A program made the position numbers and the translations under genes. Below the pieces are notes generated by a model. That model worked only from the letters and a program-made list of their open reading frames with translations, was not told the origin of the DNA and made no database searches. Positions 17,819 through 26,800 of a stretch of DNA of 64,000 nucleotides are shown one piece after another. Numbering within the stretch: position 1 is the stretch's first letter; each line of letters opens with the position of its first letter. The stretch is from assembly GCA_965202895.1 (NCBI GenBank), contig OZ241901.1:4154001-4218000 (forward strand), given 5' to 3'. Source of the DNA: JAJDXW01 sp965202895. GTDB taxonomy: Bacteria > Pseudomonadota > Gammaproteobacteria > HK1.

Positions 17819-18235
17819 GTGCAGGCCGACCTCAAGCGCGCCGGGCTCAAGGCGACCCTTCCCCGCCTTCGGATCCTCGAGATGCTCGAGGTCAGCCCCG
17901 ACCGCCACGTGGGCGCGGAGGACCTCTACCGCGCCCTCCTTGCCGCCGGCGAGTCGATCGGCCTCGCGACGGTGTACCGGGTGCTCACCCAATTCGAGCA
18001 GGCGGGGCTCGTCATCCGCCATAACTTCGACAGCGGGTCCGCGGTCTTCGAGCTTGCCGCGGGTGAGCATCACGACCACCTGGTCTGCGTCCGCTGCGGC
18101 CGGGTGACCGAGTTCGTGGACGAGACCATCGAGCAACGCCAGCGCAAGATCGCGGCCCGGAACGGCTTCACGATGACCGACCACAGCCTTATCATCTACG
18201 GCGTGTGCTCGGACTGCGGGCGCGAGCTGGACTGA
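17819..18235 (+). CDS. fur: Ferric uptake regulator Fur
   Basis: A 138-residue Fur-family repressor. The start is the GTG of VQADLKRAGLKATLPRLRIL, with GAGGAGG six bases before it; an in-frame ATG 15 codons earlier would add residues not seen in Fur proteins. The winged helix covers residues 1-80 (ASVYR-type helix: IGLATVYRVLTQFEQAGLV), followed by the metal-sensing motif EHHDHLVCVRCGRVTEF and a second CxxC, CSDCG, close to the end. Fur with Fe(II) represses iron uptake genes. It is divergent from the iron-type ABC genes and has a Fur-like palindrome in front. Confidence 0.93.
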   Translation: MQADLKRAGLKATLPRLRILEMLEVSPDRHVGAEDLYRALLAAGESIGLATVYRVLTQFEQAGLVIRHNFDSGSAVFELAAGEHHDHLVCVRCGRVTEFVDETIEQRQRKIAARNGFTMTDHSLIIYGVCSDCGRELD

Positions 18236-18259
18236 CCGTCCGTCCCCTGCCTTCTCCCG

Positions 18260-18350
18260 TCCCGATTACGCACGAAGCCCGGCCCGGCCGCGGACACGAT
18301 GGGCGGCCGGCTTCGGAAGCTCGCCGGAGACCGCAGGACGGCCGTCGTCC
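18260..18350 (+). repeat. Dispersed repeat between fur and the racemase gene
   Basis: Contains GATTACGCACGAAGCCCGG, ACACGATGGGC and TTCGGAAGCTCGCCGGAGAC in that order. Parts recur inverted at 17.5-17.6 kb, at 29.1 kb, and GATTACGC(A/C)CCAAGCCCGG-like ends recur at 59.0 kb. Confidence 0.55.
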
Positions 18351-18447
18351 CGGCCGGAATGGGCGTGGGCCGGACCGATGCCGGTCCGATGCGGGGGCGC
18401 TCGATGTACCATCGCGGCGCCCTTGGATGCAGCAGGAGAGGACGAGG

Positions 18448-19632
18448 ATGGGACCGCTCGCAGGCTTCCGGATCGTCGAGCTCGCGGGGATCGGCCCCGG
18501 GCCGATGTGCGCCATGATGCTCTCGGACATGGGTGCGGACGTCATCCGGGTGGACCGGGTGGCGGACCCCGGCCTCGGGATGAAGCGCGACCCGCGCTAC
18601 GACCTCCTCAACCGCGGGCGCCGCTCCGCCGCCATCGACATGAAGACCGAGGCGGGCCGCGAAGCCGTGCTTCGCCTCGCGGGCGAGGCGGACGGGCTCA
18701 TCGAGGGGTTCCGCCCGGGGGTGACCGAGCGCCTCGGCCTCGGCCCCGACGAATGCCTCGCGCGCAACCCCCGCCTCGTCTACGGCCGGATGACGGGCTG
18801 GGGCCAGGAAGGACCCGTCGCCCACGCGGCCGGGCACGACATCAACTACATCGCCCTCACCGGCGCACTGCACGCGGTCGGCCCGCGGGGCGGCCCGCCC
18901 GTCCCCGCCCTCAACCTCGTCGGGGACTTCGGCGGCGGCGGGCTCTACCTCGCCTTCGGCATGGTGTGCGGCCTCCTCGAAGCGCAGCGCTCCGGGAAGG
19001 GCCAGGTGGTCGACGCGGCGATGACCGACGGCTCCGCCTCCCTCATGACCATGGTGTACGGCATGTTCGCGGCCGGGGCCTGGGAGGACGAGCGCGGCCG
19101 GAACGCGGTCGACGGCGGCAGCCACTTCTACACCGTGTACGAGACGAAGGACGGCAAGTACGTCTCGGTCGGCTCCATCGAGGACAAGTTCTACGCCGAG
19201 CTCCTCGAACGGACCGGCGTGGACCCCGCCTCCCTCCCGGAGCAGTTCGACCGCGGGGAGTGGGCGAGCGCGACGGAGCGGTTCGCGGCGATCTTCCGCA
19301 CGAAGACCCGCGACGAGTGGTGCGGGATCATGGAGGGGAGCGACGTCTGCTTCGCGCCGGTGCTCTCGCTCGCCGAAGCCCCCGCCCACCCCCACAACCG
19401 GGCGCGGGAGACGTTCGTGGAGGTGGACGGGGTGGTCCAGCCCGCCCCGGCGCCCCGCTTCAGCCGCACCGTGCCGGCCGTCCAGCGCCCGCCCGCGCGG
19501 CGCGGCGAGCACACCGACGAGGCGCTCGCCGACTGGGGGTTCTCGGCCGGAGAGATCGCCGCCCTGCGCGCCGCGGGGGCGATCGCGGGCGCCGAGCCGG
19601 CCGAAGCCGCCCCGGCGCAGGCGGCGGACTGA
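18448..19632 (+). CDS. CoA-transferase family III, alpha-methylacyl-CoA racemase type
   Basis: A 394-residue CaiB/BaiF-fold protein that looks like a racemase rather than a transferase. It opens GPLAGFRIVELAGIGPGP with MLSDMGADVIRVDR. The general acid/base His is in AGHDINYIALTGALH and the partner Asp in NLVGDFGGGGLYLAFGM, the arrangement known for 2-methylacyl-CoA racemase (MCR/AMACR). Such enzymes invert the 2-methyl centre of branched acyl-CoAs before beta-oxidation. Start ATG follows GGAGAGGACGAGG. The last 20 residues are Ala/Glu-rich. It precedes an asparaginase homologue by 132 bp. Confidence 0.88.
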   Translation: MGPLAGFRIVELAGIGPGPMCAMMLSDMGADVIRVDRVADPGLGMKRDPRYDLLNRGRRSAAIDMKTEAGREAVLRLAGEADGLIEGFRPGVTERLGLGPDECLARNPRLVYGRMTGWGQEGPVAHAAGHDINYIALTGALHAVGPRGGPPVPALNLVGDFGGGGLYLAFGMVCGLLEAQRSGKGQVVDAAMTDGSASLMTMVYGMFAAGAWEDERGRNAVDGGSHFYTVYETKDGKYVSVGSIEDKFYAELLERTGVDPASLPEQFDRGEWASATERFAAIFRTKTRDEWCGIMEGSDVCFAPVLSLAEAPAHPHNRARETFVEVDGVVQPAPAPRFSRTVPAVQRPPARRGEHTDEALADWGFSAGEIAALRAAGAIAGAEPAEAAPAQAAD

Positions 19633-19764
19633 GTAACGGGGAGGCGGGCGGCTCCGGGCGAGCCCGATCCGCCGCGGCGCCCTCCCCCGCCCCCGGATGC
19701 GCCCGCTCGCCGCTCGCCGCCCGTTTCTCCGAGCGCTTCCCCGACCGACCGGAACACCGAGAGC

Positions 19765-20784
19765 ATGACGTCAACCACCTCCCTGCCCCGCGTGGCCGTC
19801 ATCGGCACCGGCGGCACCATCGCCTCCGTCGGGCGGCACAGCCTGGAGCTGGTCGAGTACATCACGAACAAGACCATGTACGACGTGCACGAGCTCCTTG
19901 CCCGGGTCCCGGAGGCGGGTCGGGTGGCGGAGGTCGTGCCCGTCCCCTGGGCGGCGCTCCCGAGCACCTCGATCGAGCCCGCCCACTGGTTGGAGATCGA
20001 TGAGCGCATCCACTCGCTCGTCGAGGACGACCCCGGCCTCGAAGGGATCGTGCTCACCCACGGCACCGCGACCCTCGAGGAGACCGCGTACTTCCTCAAC
20101 CTCACCCTCAAGGTGGGCCGGACGGTGGTGGTGACCGGGGCGCAGCGGCCCGCGAGCGGGCTCGGCACCGACGCGTTCCTCAACCTCGTCAACGCCCTCC
20201 GGGTGGCGGGGAGCGAGGCGGCCCGCGGCCTCGGGGTGGTCGTGATGCTGAACGACGAGATCCATGCCGCGCGCGAGGTCGCGAAGACCTCGACCCAGCG
20301 CCTCCAGACGTTCCGCGCCCCCGACTTCGGCGCGCTCGGGCACGCCGACGCGGACCGGGTCTCGATCTATCGCCGGCCGGTGCGCCGGCGGGCGCCCGAC
20401 ACCGAGTTCGACGTGCGGGGCGCGGCCGCCGGCGAGCTGCCGCGGGTCGACGTGAGCCTGTCGTACGCGGGCGCGGACGGCGCCGACGTCGCGGCCTTCG
20501 TCGATGCGGGCGCGAGGGGCATCGTCGTCGCCGGCTTCGCCCCCGGCCTCAATACGAAGGGCCAGGTCCGGGCCCTCGAACGCGCCCACGAGGCGGGGGT
20601 CGTCCTCGTCCAGTCGAGCCGGGTGGGGAGCGGGCGGGTGCCGCCGCTCGCGGGCGACCAGCAGCTTCCCGACCCCATCGTCGCCGACAACCTCACCCCG
20701 TGGAAGGCGCGCATCCTGCTCATGCTGGCCCTTCGCGAGACCGGGGACCGGGACGAGGTCCGCCGGATGTTCGAGACCTACTGA
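19765..20784 (+). CDS. L-asparaginase family protein with altered active site
   Basis: A 339-residue member of the type I/II asparaginase family. The first catalytic Thr is in VIGTGGTIAS (about residues 13-21), and the Lys in REVAKTSTQ is present. The second motif reads LTHGTATLEETAYFL (from about 97), where classical enzymes have His-Gly-Thr-Asp; here Asp is replaced by Ala102. In E. coli AsnB-type enzymes (EcAII numbering) that Asp90 contacts the substrate. No signal peptide, so it is cytoplasmic. Deamidation of Asn is the default guess, but the substrate may differ. The M19 homologue follows at 113 bp. Confidence 0.88.
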   Translation: MTSTTSLPRVAVIGTGGTIASVGRHSLELVEYITNKTMYDVHELLARVPEAGRVAEVVPVPWAALPSTSIEPAHWLEIDERIHSLVEDDPGLEGIVLTHGTATLEETAYFLNLTLKVGRTVVVTGAQRPASGLGTDAFLNLVNALRVAGSEAARGLGVVVMLNDEIHAAREVAKTSTQRLQTFRAPDFGALGHADADRVSIYRRPVRRRAPDTEFDVRGAAAGELPRVDVSLSYAGADGADVAAFVDAGARGIVVAGFAPGLNTKGQVRALERAHEAGVVLVQSSRVGSGRVPPLAGDQQLPDPIVADNLTPWKARILLMLALRETGDRDEVRRMFETY

Positions 20785-20897
20785 GGGCGAGGGCCGGGCA
20801 CGGCGCGGCGGGACCGAGGCAGGACGGACCCGGACCCGGCCGGGACCCGGGGGGCCGTCCCGCCGCCGAGGAGAGGACCCGTACCGAAGTGGAAAGC

Positions 20898-21890
20898 ATG
20901 AACGAATCGAAGGAGCTGCACGACCGCGCGATCATCGTCGACGGCCTCGTCATCAGCCGCTGGAGCCGCGCCGTCTTCGAGGCGATGCACCGGGGCGGGC
21001 TCACCGCCGCGAACTGTACCTGCTCGGTGTGGGAAGGCTTCCGGGGGACGATGGAGAACATCGCCGGGTGGCAGGGCTGGTTCCGCGAGCACGGCGACCT
21101 CATCACCCAGGTGCACGGCGCGGACGACGTCGAGCGGGCCAAGCGCGAGGGGCGGGTCGGGATCATCCTCGGGTGGCAGAACACGTCGGCCCTCGAGGAC
21201 CGGGCGGACTTCGTCGAGATCTTCGCGTCCCTCGGGGTGCGGGTCATGCAGCTCACCTACAACACCCAGAACTTCGTCGGGACCGGATGCTGGGAGTCGC
21301 GCGACGGGGGGCTGTCGGACTTCGGGCGCGACGTCATCGACGAGATGAACCGGGTCGGGGTGCTGGCGGACCTCTCCCATGTCGGCGCGAAGACCACGGA
21401 GGAGGCGATCCGCCACTCGGCGATGCCGGTCGCCTTCACCCACTGCTGCCCGGTCGCCTTCCTCGACCACCCGCGGAACAAGACCGACGCGGAGATGCGG
21501 CTCATCGCCGAGCGGGGCGGGTTCGTCGGGGTCGCGACCTACACCCCGTTCCTGCCGTGGCAGGACGAGACCACCGTCGAGCAGTGCGTCGAGGTGTTCG
21601 AGCACGTCATCGACGTGGCGGGTGAGGACCACGTCGGTCTCGGCACCGACTTCACGGAGGGCCAGGACGTCGCGTTCTTCGAGTGGCTCCGGCGGGACAA
21701 GGGCATCGGCCGGAACCTGATGGCGGGCGAAGTGCGGGTACCGCCCGGGCCGAAGGGCCTCGAAACCCTCGCCGACTACCCCAACCTGACGGACGCGATG
21801 CTGCGCCGGGGCTGGAGCCCGCGGCGGGTCGAGAAGATCATGGGCGGCAACTGGCTCCGCCTCTTCCGCGAGGTCTGGGCCGGAAGCTGA
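20898..21890 (+). CDS. Peptidase M19 (membrane dipeptidase) homologue lacking several metal ligands
   Basis: A 330-residue TIM-barrel protein of the renal dipeptidase (M19) family, here without signal peptide. Two histidines of the dinuclear zinc site are kept, His161 in LADLSHVG and His182 in VAFTHCCPVAF, and Asp251 in GLGTDFTEG. The usual first HxD motif is missing (VDGLVISRWSR instead) and so is the bridging Glu (ILGWQNTSALED instead). As I recall a conserved bacterial subgroup shares these features, so it is not decay. ATG at 20898 begins MNESKELHDR; the upstream frame overlaps the asparaginase. Activity as a dipeptidase is doubtful. Confidence 0.85.
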   Translation: MNESKELHDRAIIVDGLVISRWSRAVFEAMHRGGLTAANCTCSVWEGFRGTMENIAGWQGWFREHGDLITQVHGADDVERAKREGRVGIILGWQNTSALEDRADFVEIFASLGVRVMQLTYNTQNFVGTGCWESRDGGLSDFGRDVIDEMNRVGVLADLSHVGAKTTEEAIRHSAMPVAFTHCCPVAFLDHPRNKTDAEMRLIAERGGFVGVATYTPFLPWQDETTVEQCVEVFEHVIDVAGEDHVGLGTDFTEGQDVAFFEWLRRDKGIGRNLMAGEVRVPPGPKGLETLADYPNLTDAMLRRGWSPRRVEKIMGGNWLRLFREVWAGS

Positions 21891-22154
21891 TCCGCCGCCC
21901 CCCGCCGCAAGGACGCCCGAAGGCCGCTCCCGCGAGGGGCGCCGTCCGCCGGAAGCGAGCGGGGTCCGTGCCCGACCCGCGCGGACGCGCCGGGACGAGG
22001 CAGCGCGGGCGCCCCGCGTCCGGGAACGTCGTAGGAATACCGCCCGATACGATCGGGCGAGGTCCCTACGCTCGGCGTCCTCCGGGACCGACGCCAGGAC
22101 ACGCGCAAGGGCGTATCATCCGCTCACCCGATTCATGGAAGAGGGAGCAGAAGC

Positions 22155-22436
22155 ATGTCGCCCGAGCTGATCGCCATCCTCGGCGTCGGCGTCGCCCTCG
22201 CCGCACTGATGTTCCACATCCTCCGCCGAATGGAGGAGCGGTTACGACAGGACATGCAGCGCTCCGAGGTGCGGATGGAGTCACGGTTCACGTCTCACGA
22301 CGGGCGATTCACCTCGCACGACGGACGGTTCACCGTCCTGGAAGCGCGCGTTTCGGACATCGGGGAGCGGCTGGCGAGGGTCGAAGGGCTCCTCGAAGGC
22401 CTCCGCGACGCCATCACCGGCCGCCAAGCCGCCTGA
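22155..22436 (+). CDS. Small membrane-anchored coiled-coil protein, copy 1
   Basis: A 93-residue protein of unknown function. Residues 4-24 (ELIAILGVGVALAALMFHIL) form one membrane helix at the N-terminus; the rest is charged and helical. It carries RFTSHDG twice before RFTVLEARV, then DIGERLARVEGLLEGLRDAI. Compared with copies 2 and 3 it lacks the 33-residue EERARHD-to-AEERT block. The start is ATG with GAGGGAGCAGAAGC in front. It probably anchors a coiled-coil stalk at the inner membrane (inference). Confidence 0.7.
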   Translation: MSPELIAILGVGVALAALMFHILRRMEERLRQDMQRSEVRMESRFTSHDGRFTSHDGRFTVLEARVSDIGERLARVEGLLEGLRDAITGRQAA

Positions 22437-22718
22437 AGACGTCCCCCGCGCTCCGGGCAGGATACCTCCCCTCGGGCGGTCCGCGGTCCGGCGGAAATGT
22501 CTGCGACGCCCGCCGGAAGCGAGCGGGGTCCGTGCCCGGCCCGCGCGGACGCGCCGGGACGAGGCGGTGCGGGAACCCCGCATCCGGGAACGCCGTAGGA
22601 ATGCCACCCGATGCGACCGGGCGGCATTCCTGCGCTCGGCGTCCTCCGGGACCGACGCCAGGACAGGCGCAAGGGCGTATCATCCGCTCACCCGATTCAT
22701 GGAAGAGGGAGCAGAAGC

Positions 22719-23099
22719 ATGTCGCCCGAGCTGATCGCCATCCTCGGCGTCGGCGTCGCCCTCGCCGCACTGATGTTCCATATCCTCCGCCGGATGGAGG
22801 AGCGGTTACGACAGGACATGCAGCGCTCCGAGGAACGGGCCAGGCACGACATCCGGGGGGCCGAGGAACGGACACGGCAGGAAGCCCGGGAATCCGAGGA
22901 GCGGATGCGGCAGGACATCCAGGGAGCCGAGGAGCGGACGGAGTCACGGTTCACGTCCCTCGACGGGCGCTTCACGTCCCACGATGGGCGGTTCACGGTC
23001 CTGGAGACGCGCCTTTCGGATATCGGGGAGCGGCTGGCGAGGGTCGAAGGGCTCCTCGAAGGCCTCCGCGACACGATCACCGGCCGCCAAGCCGCCTGA
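22719..23099 (+). CDS. Small membrane-anchored coiled-coil protein, copy 2
   Basis: A 126-residue paralogue of its neighbour. The N-terminal membrane helix is identical. It is followed by an 11-residue periodic block, RSEERARHDIRG, AEERTRQEARE, SEERMRQDIQG, AEERTESRF, the spacing expected of a hendecad coiled coil. Then come RFTSLDG, RFTSHDG and RFTVLET, and the shared C-terminal segment RLARVEGLLEGLRDTI. The ORF opens further upstream, but only this ATG keeps the ribosome site and the family N-terminus. Confidence 0.72.
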   Translation: MSPELIAILGVGVALAALMFHILRRMEERLRQDMQRSEERARHDIRGAEERTRQEARESEERMRQDIQGAEERTESRFTSLDGRFTSHDGRFTVLETRLSDIGERLARVEGLLEGLRDTITGRQAA

Positions 23100-23388
23100 A
23101 GACCTCCCCCGCACCCTCCGGGCAGGATGCCCACCACGCCGCGCACGCCCCTCGGACGGGGCGCTGCCCGGTGGAAATGCCTGTGGCGCCCACCGGGGCC
23201 GCCTTGCCGAGCTGCCGGTCGCGCCGCGAGGAGGCGGTGCGGGAACCCCGCATCCGGGAACGCCGTAGGAATGCCGCCCGATGCGACCGGGCGGCATTCC
23301 TACGCTCAGCGTCCTCCGTGACCGACGCCAGGACATGCGCAAGGGCGTATCATCCGCTTACCCGATTCATGGAAGAGGGAGCAGAAGC

Positions 23389-23790
23389 ATGTCGCCCGAG
23401 CTGATCGCCATCCTCGGCGTCGGCGTCGCCCTCGCCGCACTGATGTTCCACATCCTCCGCCGGATGGAGGAGCGGTTACGACAGGACATGCAGCGCTCCG
23501 AGGAACGGGCCAGGCACGACATCCGGGGGGCCGAGGAGCGGACGCGGCAGGAAACCCGGGAATCCGAGGAGCGGATGCGGCAGGACATCCAGGGAGCCGA
23601 GGAGCGGACGGAGTCACGGTTCACGTCCCTCGACGGGCGCTTCACGTCCCACGACGAGCGCTTCACGTCCCACGACGGGCGGTTCACGGTCCTGGAGACG
23701 CGCCTTTCGGATATCGGGGAGCGGCTGGCGAGGGTCGAAGGGCTCCTCGAAGGTCTCCGCGACACGATCACCGGCCGCCAAGCCGCCTGA
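23389..23790 (+). CDS. Small membrane-anchored coiled-coil protein, copy 3
   Basis: A 133-residue paralogue. It is almost identical to copy 2 but has one more 7-residue repeat: RFTSLDG, RFTSHDE, RFTSHDG before RFTVLET, i.e. an added 21-bp unit. The 11-residue block reads RQETRE in place of RQEARE. The upstream palindrome of this copy is perfect. The gene ends 79 bp from the stop of the convergent ferredoxin oxidoreductase gene. Confidence 0.72.
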   Translation: MSPELIAILGVGVALAALMFHILRRMEERLRQDMQRSEERARHDIRGAEERTRQETRESEERMRQDIQGAEERTESRFTSLDGRFTSHDERFTSHDGRFTVLETRLSDIGERLARVEGLLEGLRDTITGRQAA

Positions 23791-23869
23791 AGACCTCCCC
23801 CGCTCCTTCCGGGCGGGACCCCCACCGCGATGCGGACGACGCTCCCCCGAGCGGCCCGCCCCCGCCCGG

Positions 23870-26800
23870 TCAGGCGGCGCGGGCGGGGGCCGCCTCGCCG
23901 CCCCCCGCCCGCCAGCGTTCGAGGAGCGCCGCCCGCTCCGCCGCGGCCTCGGCGGCGTTCCGCTCCTTGACGTGGCCGTAGCCGCGGATCCGATCGGGGA
24001 TGGAGGCGATCTCGACCGCGAGGGCGAGGTTCCCGGGGCGAAGGCCCGCGAGCAGCTCGTCCATCGTCTCGAAGTACTCCTCGATGAGCCGGCGCTCCAT
24101 GCGCCGCTCCGCGGTGCGGCCGAAGACGTCGAACGGGGTCCCGCGAAGACCCCGCATCTTCGCGACGAGGGCGAGCACCTTCCACATCCAGGGGCCGTAG
24201 GCGCGTTTGCGGGCTTCTCCCGTCACCGGGTCGCGCCGGGCCAGAAGGGGCGGGGCCATGTGGAAGGAGACCCGGAGGTCCCCCTCGAAGCGCGCCGCGA
24301 GCCGCTCCCGGAAGGCGCCGTCGGTGTAGAGGCGGGCCACCTCGTACTCGTCCTTGTAGGCCATCAGCTTGTAGGCGAAGCGGGCGACCGCCCCGGCGAG
24401 CTCCTCACCCGTCCCGAGCCCCCGCTCCGTCGCGCGTACCCGCTCGACGAGCCCGCGGTAGCGCGCCCCCCAGGCCGCGTTCTGCCACCCGGTGAGGTCC
24501 ACCGCCCGCCGCTCGACGAGCTCGTCGAGGGTCTTCGGCGCGGGCGGCTCCAGGCCCTCGCCGCCCCGGAGGGCGAGGCTCTCGACCGCCGCGAGGTCGC
24601 GCCCCGCCCGCCGGCCCCAGCGGAACGCCTCGCGGTTCATCCCGACGGCCACCCCGTTCAGCTCGATGGCCCGCTCGATGGCGACCCCCGACACCGGAAC
24701 GAGCCCCCGCTGGTAGGCGAACCCGAGGAGGAAGAGGTTGCTCGCGATCGCGTCCCCGAGGAGCCGGGTCGCGATGCGGGTCGCGTCGAGAAGCTGGACG
24801 TTGTCCTTGCCCGCCGCCGCCCGGATGCGCCCGACGATGGATTCGGTCGGGAACTCGAGGTCCGGGTTGCGGGCGAACTGCCCGGTGATCTGCTCGTGGG
24901 TGTTGACGATGACCCGGGTGCGGCGCGGATCCATGACGTTCAGGGCGAGGTCCCCGGACGCCACGAGGCTGTCGCAGCCGAGCACGAGGTCCGCCGCCCC
25001 CGCGTTCAGCCGGACCGCCCGCACGTCCTCCGCACGGGCCGCGACCCGCACGTGGCTCGTGACCGCCCCGCCCTTCTGGGCCATCCCGAACTGGTCGACG
25101 GTCGAGAACGCCACCCCTTCCAGATGTGCGGCCATGGTGACGAGGGCGCCGATGGTGACCACCCCGGTGCCCCCCACCCCGGCGACGAGGATGCTGAAGG
25201 GGCGGCCGCCCTCGACGAGGCGCGGGCGGTCCGGCTCGGGCAGCGCGGCGAGCCCGGCCGGGACCTCGACCTCGGCCCCGCCCCGCCGCGGCTTCGCCCC
25301 CTGCACGGTGACGAAGCTCGGACAGAAGCCTTCGACGCAGGAGAAGTCCTTGTTGCAGGCGGACTGGTCGATCCGGCGCTTGCGCCCGTACTCGGTGTCG
25401 AGGGGCAGCACCGAGAGGCAGTTCGACTTCGCGTTGCAGTCTCCGCAGCCCTCGCAGACCCGGTGGTTGATGAACGCCCGCCGGTCCGGATCCGCCATCG
25501 CCCCGCGCTTCCGCCGCCGGCGCTTCTCGGCCGCGCAGGTCTGGTCGTAGATGAGGACGCTCACCCCCGGCGCCTCGCGAAGCTCGCGCTGGATGCGGTC
25601 GAGGTCCCGCCGGTGGCCGAGCTTCGTCCCCGGCGCGAACGCCGCGGCCGAGCCGTACTTCTCCGGCTCGTCGGACACCAGCCGGATCGTCTCGACCCCC
25701 TCGCTCCGCACCTGGCGGCTGATCGCGGGCGGGTCGATCGGGCCGTCGTGGGGCTGCCCCCCGGTCATCGCCACCGCGTCGTTGAAGAGGATCTTGTAGG
25801 TGATGTCGATCCCGGCCGCGACGCACGCCCGGATCGCGAGGAGGCCCGAGTGGTAGTAGGTGCCGTCGCCGAGGTTCTGGAAGACGTGGCCGGTCTCGAC
25901 GAAGGGGGCCTGCCCCATCCAGTTCGCGCCCTCGCCGCCCATGTGGGTGTGGGTGACGTTGCCGCGGTCCATGTAGGTGGCCATGAAGTGGCACCCCACC
26001 CCGCCCTGGGCGCGGCTTCCCTCCGGCACCCGGGTCGAGGTGTTGTGGGGGCACCCGGAGCAGAAGTACGGGGTGCGCGCCACCGAGAGGGCCTCGCGGG
26101 CGCGCGCCTGGCGCGCCTTCGCGTCGATGAACGCGATGCGGTCGCGGAGGGCGGGCGAGGTATGGAAGTGGGCGATGCGGGGCGCGAGGGCGCGCGCCAC
26201 GTCGTCGGGCGAGACCTCCGGGAAGCCGGGGAGCAGCACCCTCCCCGACTCGTCCTTCTGCCCGACGACCCGCGGGCGGCGCCCGTCGGGGAGCGGATAG
26301 AGGGCGTTGCGGACCTGGAGCTCGGAGAGGGTCACCTTCTCCTCGACGACGAAGAGCTCTTCGAGGCCGTCCGCGAACCCGCGCACCGTCTCCGCGTCGA
26401 ACGGATACGGCATCGCCAGCTTGAGCACCGTGATCCCGAGCTCGTCCGCGGTGCGGTCGTCGATCCCCAGATCGAAGAGCGCCTGGCGGACGTCGTTCCA
26501 CGCCTTGCCGGTGGCGACGATCCCGTAGCGGGGCCGCCGGCTCGCGAGCGTCACCCGGTTGAGCCGGTTCGCCCGCGCATACGCCACCGCGGCGTCGAGC
26601 TTCCAGTCCCGGTGGCGGGGCTCCATCTGGTACCAGAAGTCCGGGATGCGGAGGTTGAGCCCGTCCGGGGGCGTTTCGAAGTCGGCCGGAAGCACGGTCT
26701 CGGGGTCGAAGGGGTCCGCGGGGAGCGGCGCGCTCGCGTCCACGGTGTCCGGCACCGCCTTGTAGCCCACCCACGCCCCCGAGAAGCGCGAGAGCGCGAT

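Larger units (their letters stand above)
21945..23830 (+). repeat. Threefold tandem duplication of a gene plus its upstream region
   Basis: Three units of about 560, 670 and 630 bp each contain an upstream stretch, a palindrome and a small coiled-coil gene. The palindrome is GTAGGAATGCCGCCCG, seven bases, and its complement; it is perfect in unit 3 (23265-23303), imperfect in unit 2 and degraded in unit 1. Conserved blocks before every gene are GCGTATCATCCGCT and CCCGATTCATGGAAGAGGGA (ribosome site GAGGGAG). The units differ chiefly in numbers of internal coding repeats. Confidence 0.85.

Noticed and set aside
22596..23303. Direct repeats in the triplet region as a CRISPR array
   Set aside because: Unit length is over 500 bp with genes inside; no short repeat-spacer pattern.
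21683..23404. 573-codon plus-strand frame spanning the triplet
   Set aside because: It is out of frame with the three conserved ATG starts and its text is repeated Arg/Pro shadow.
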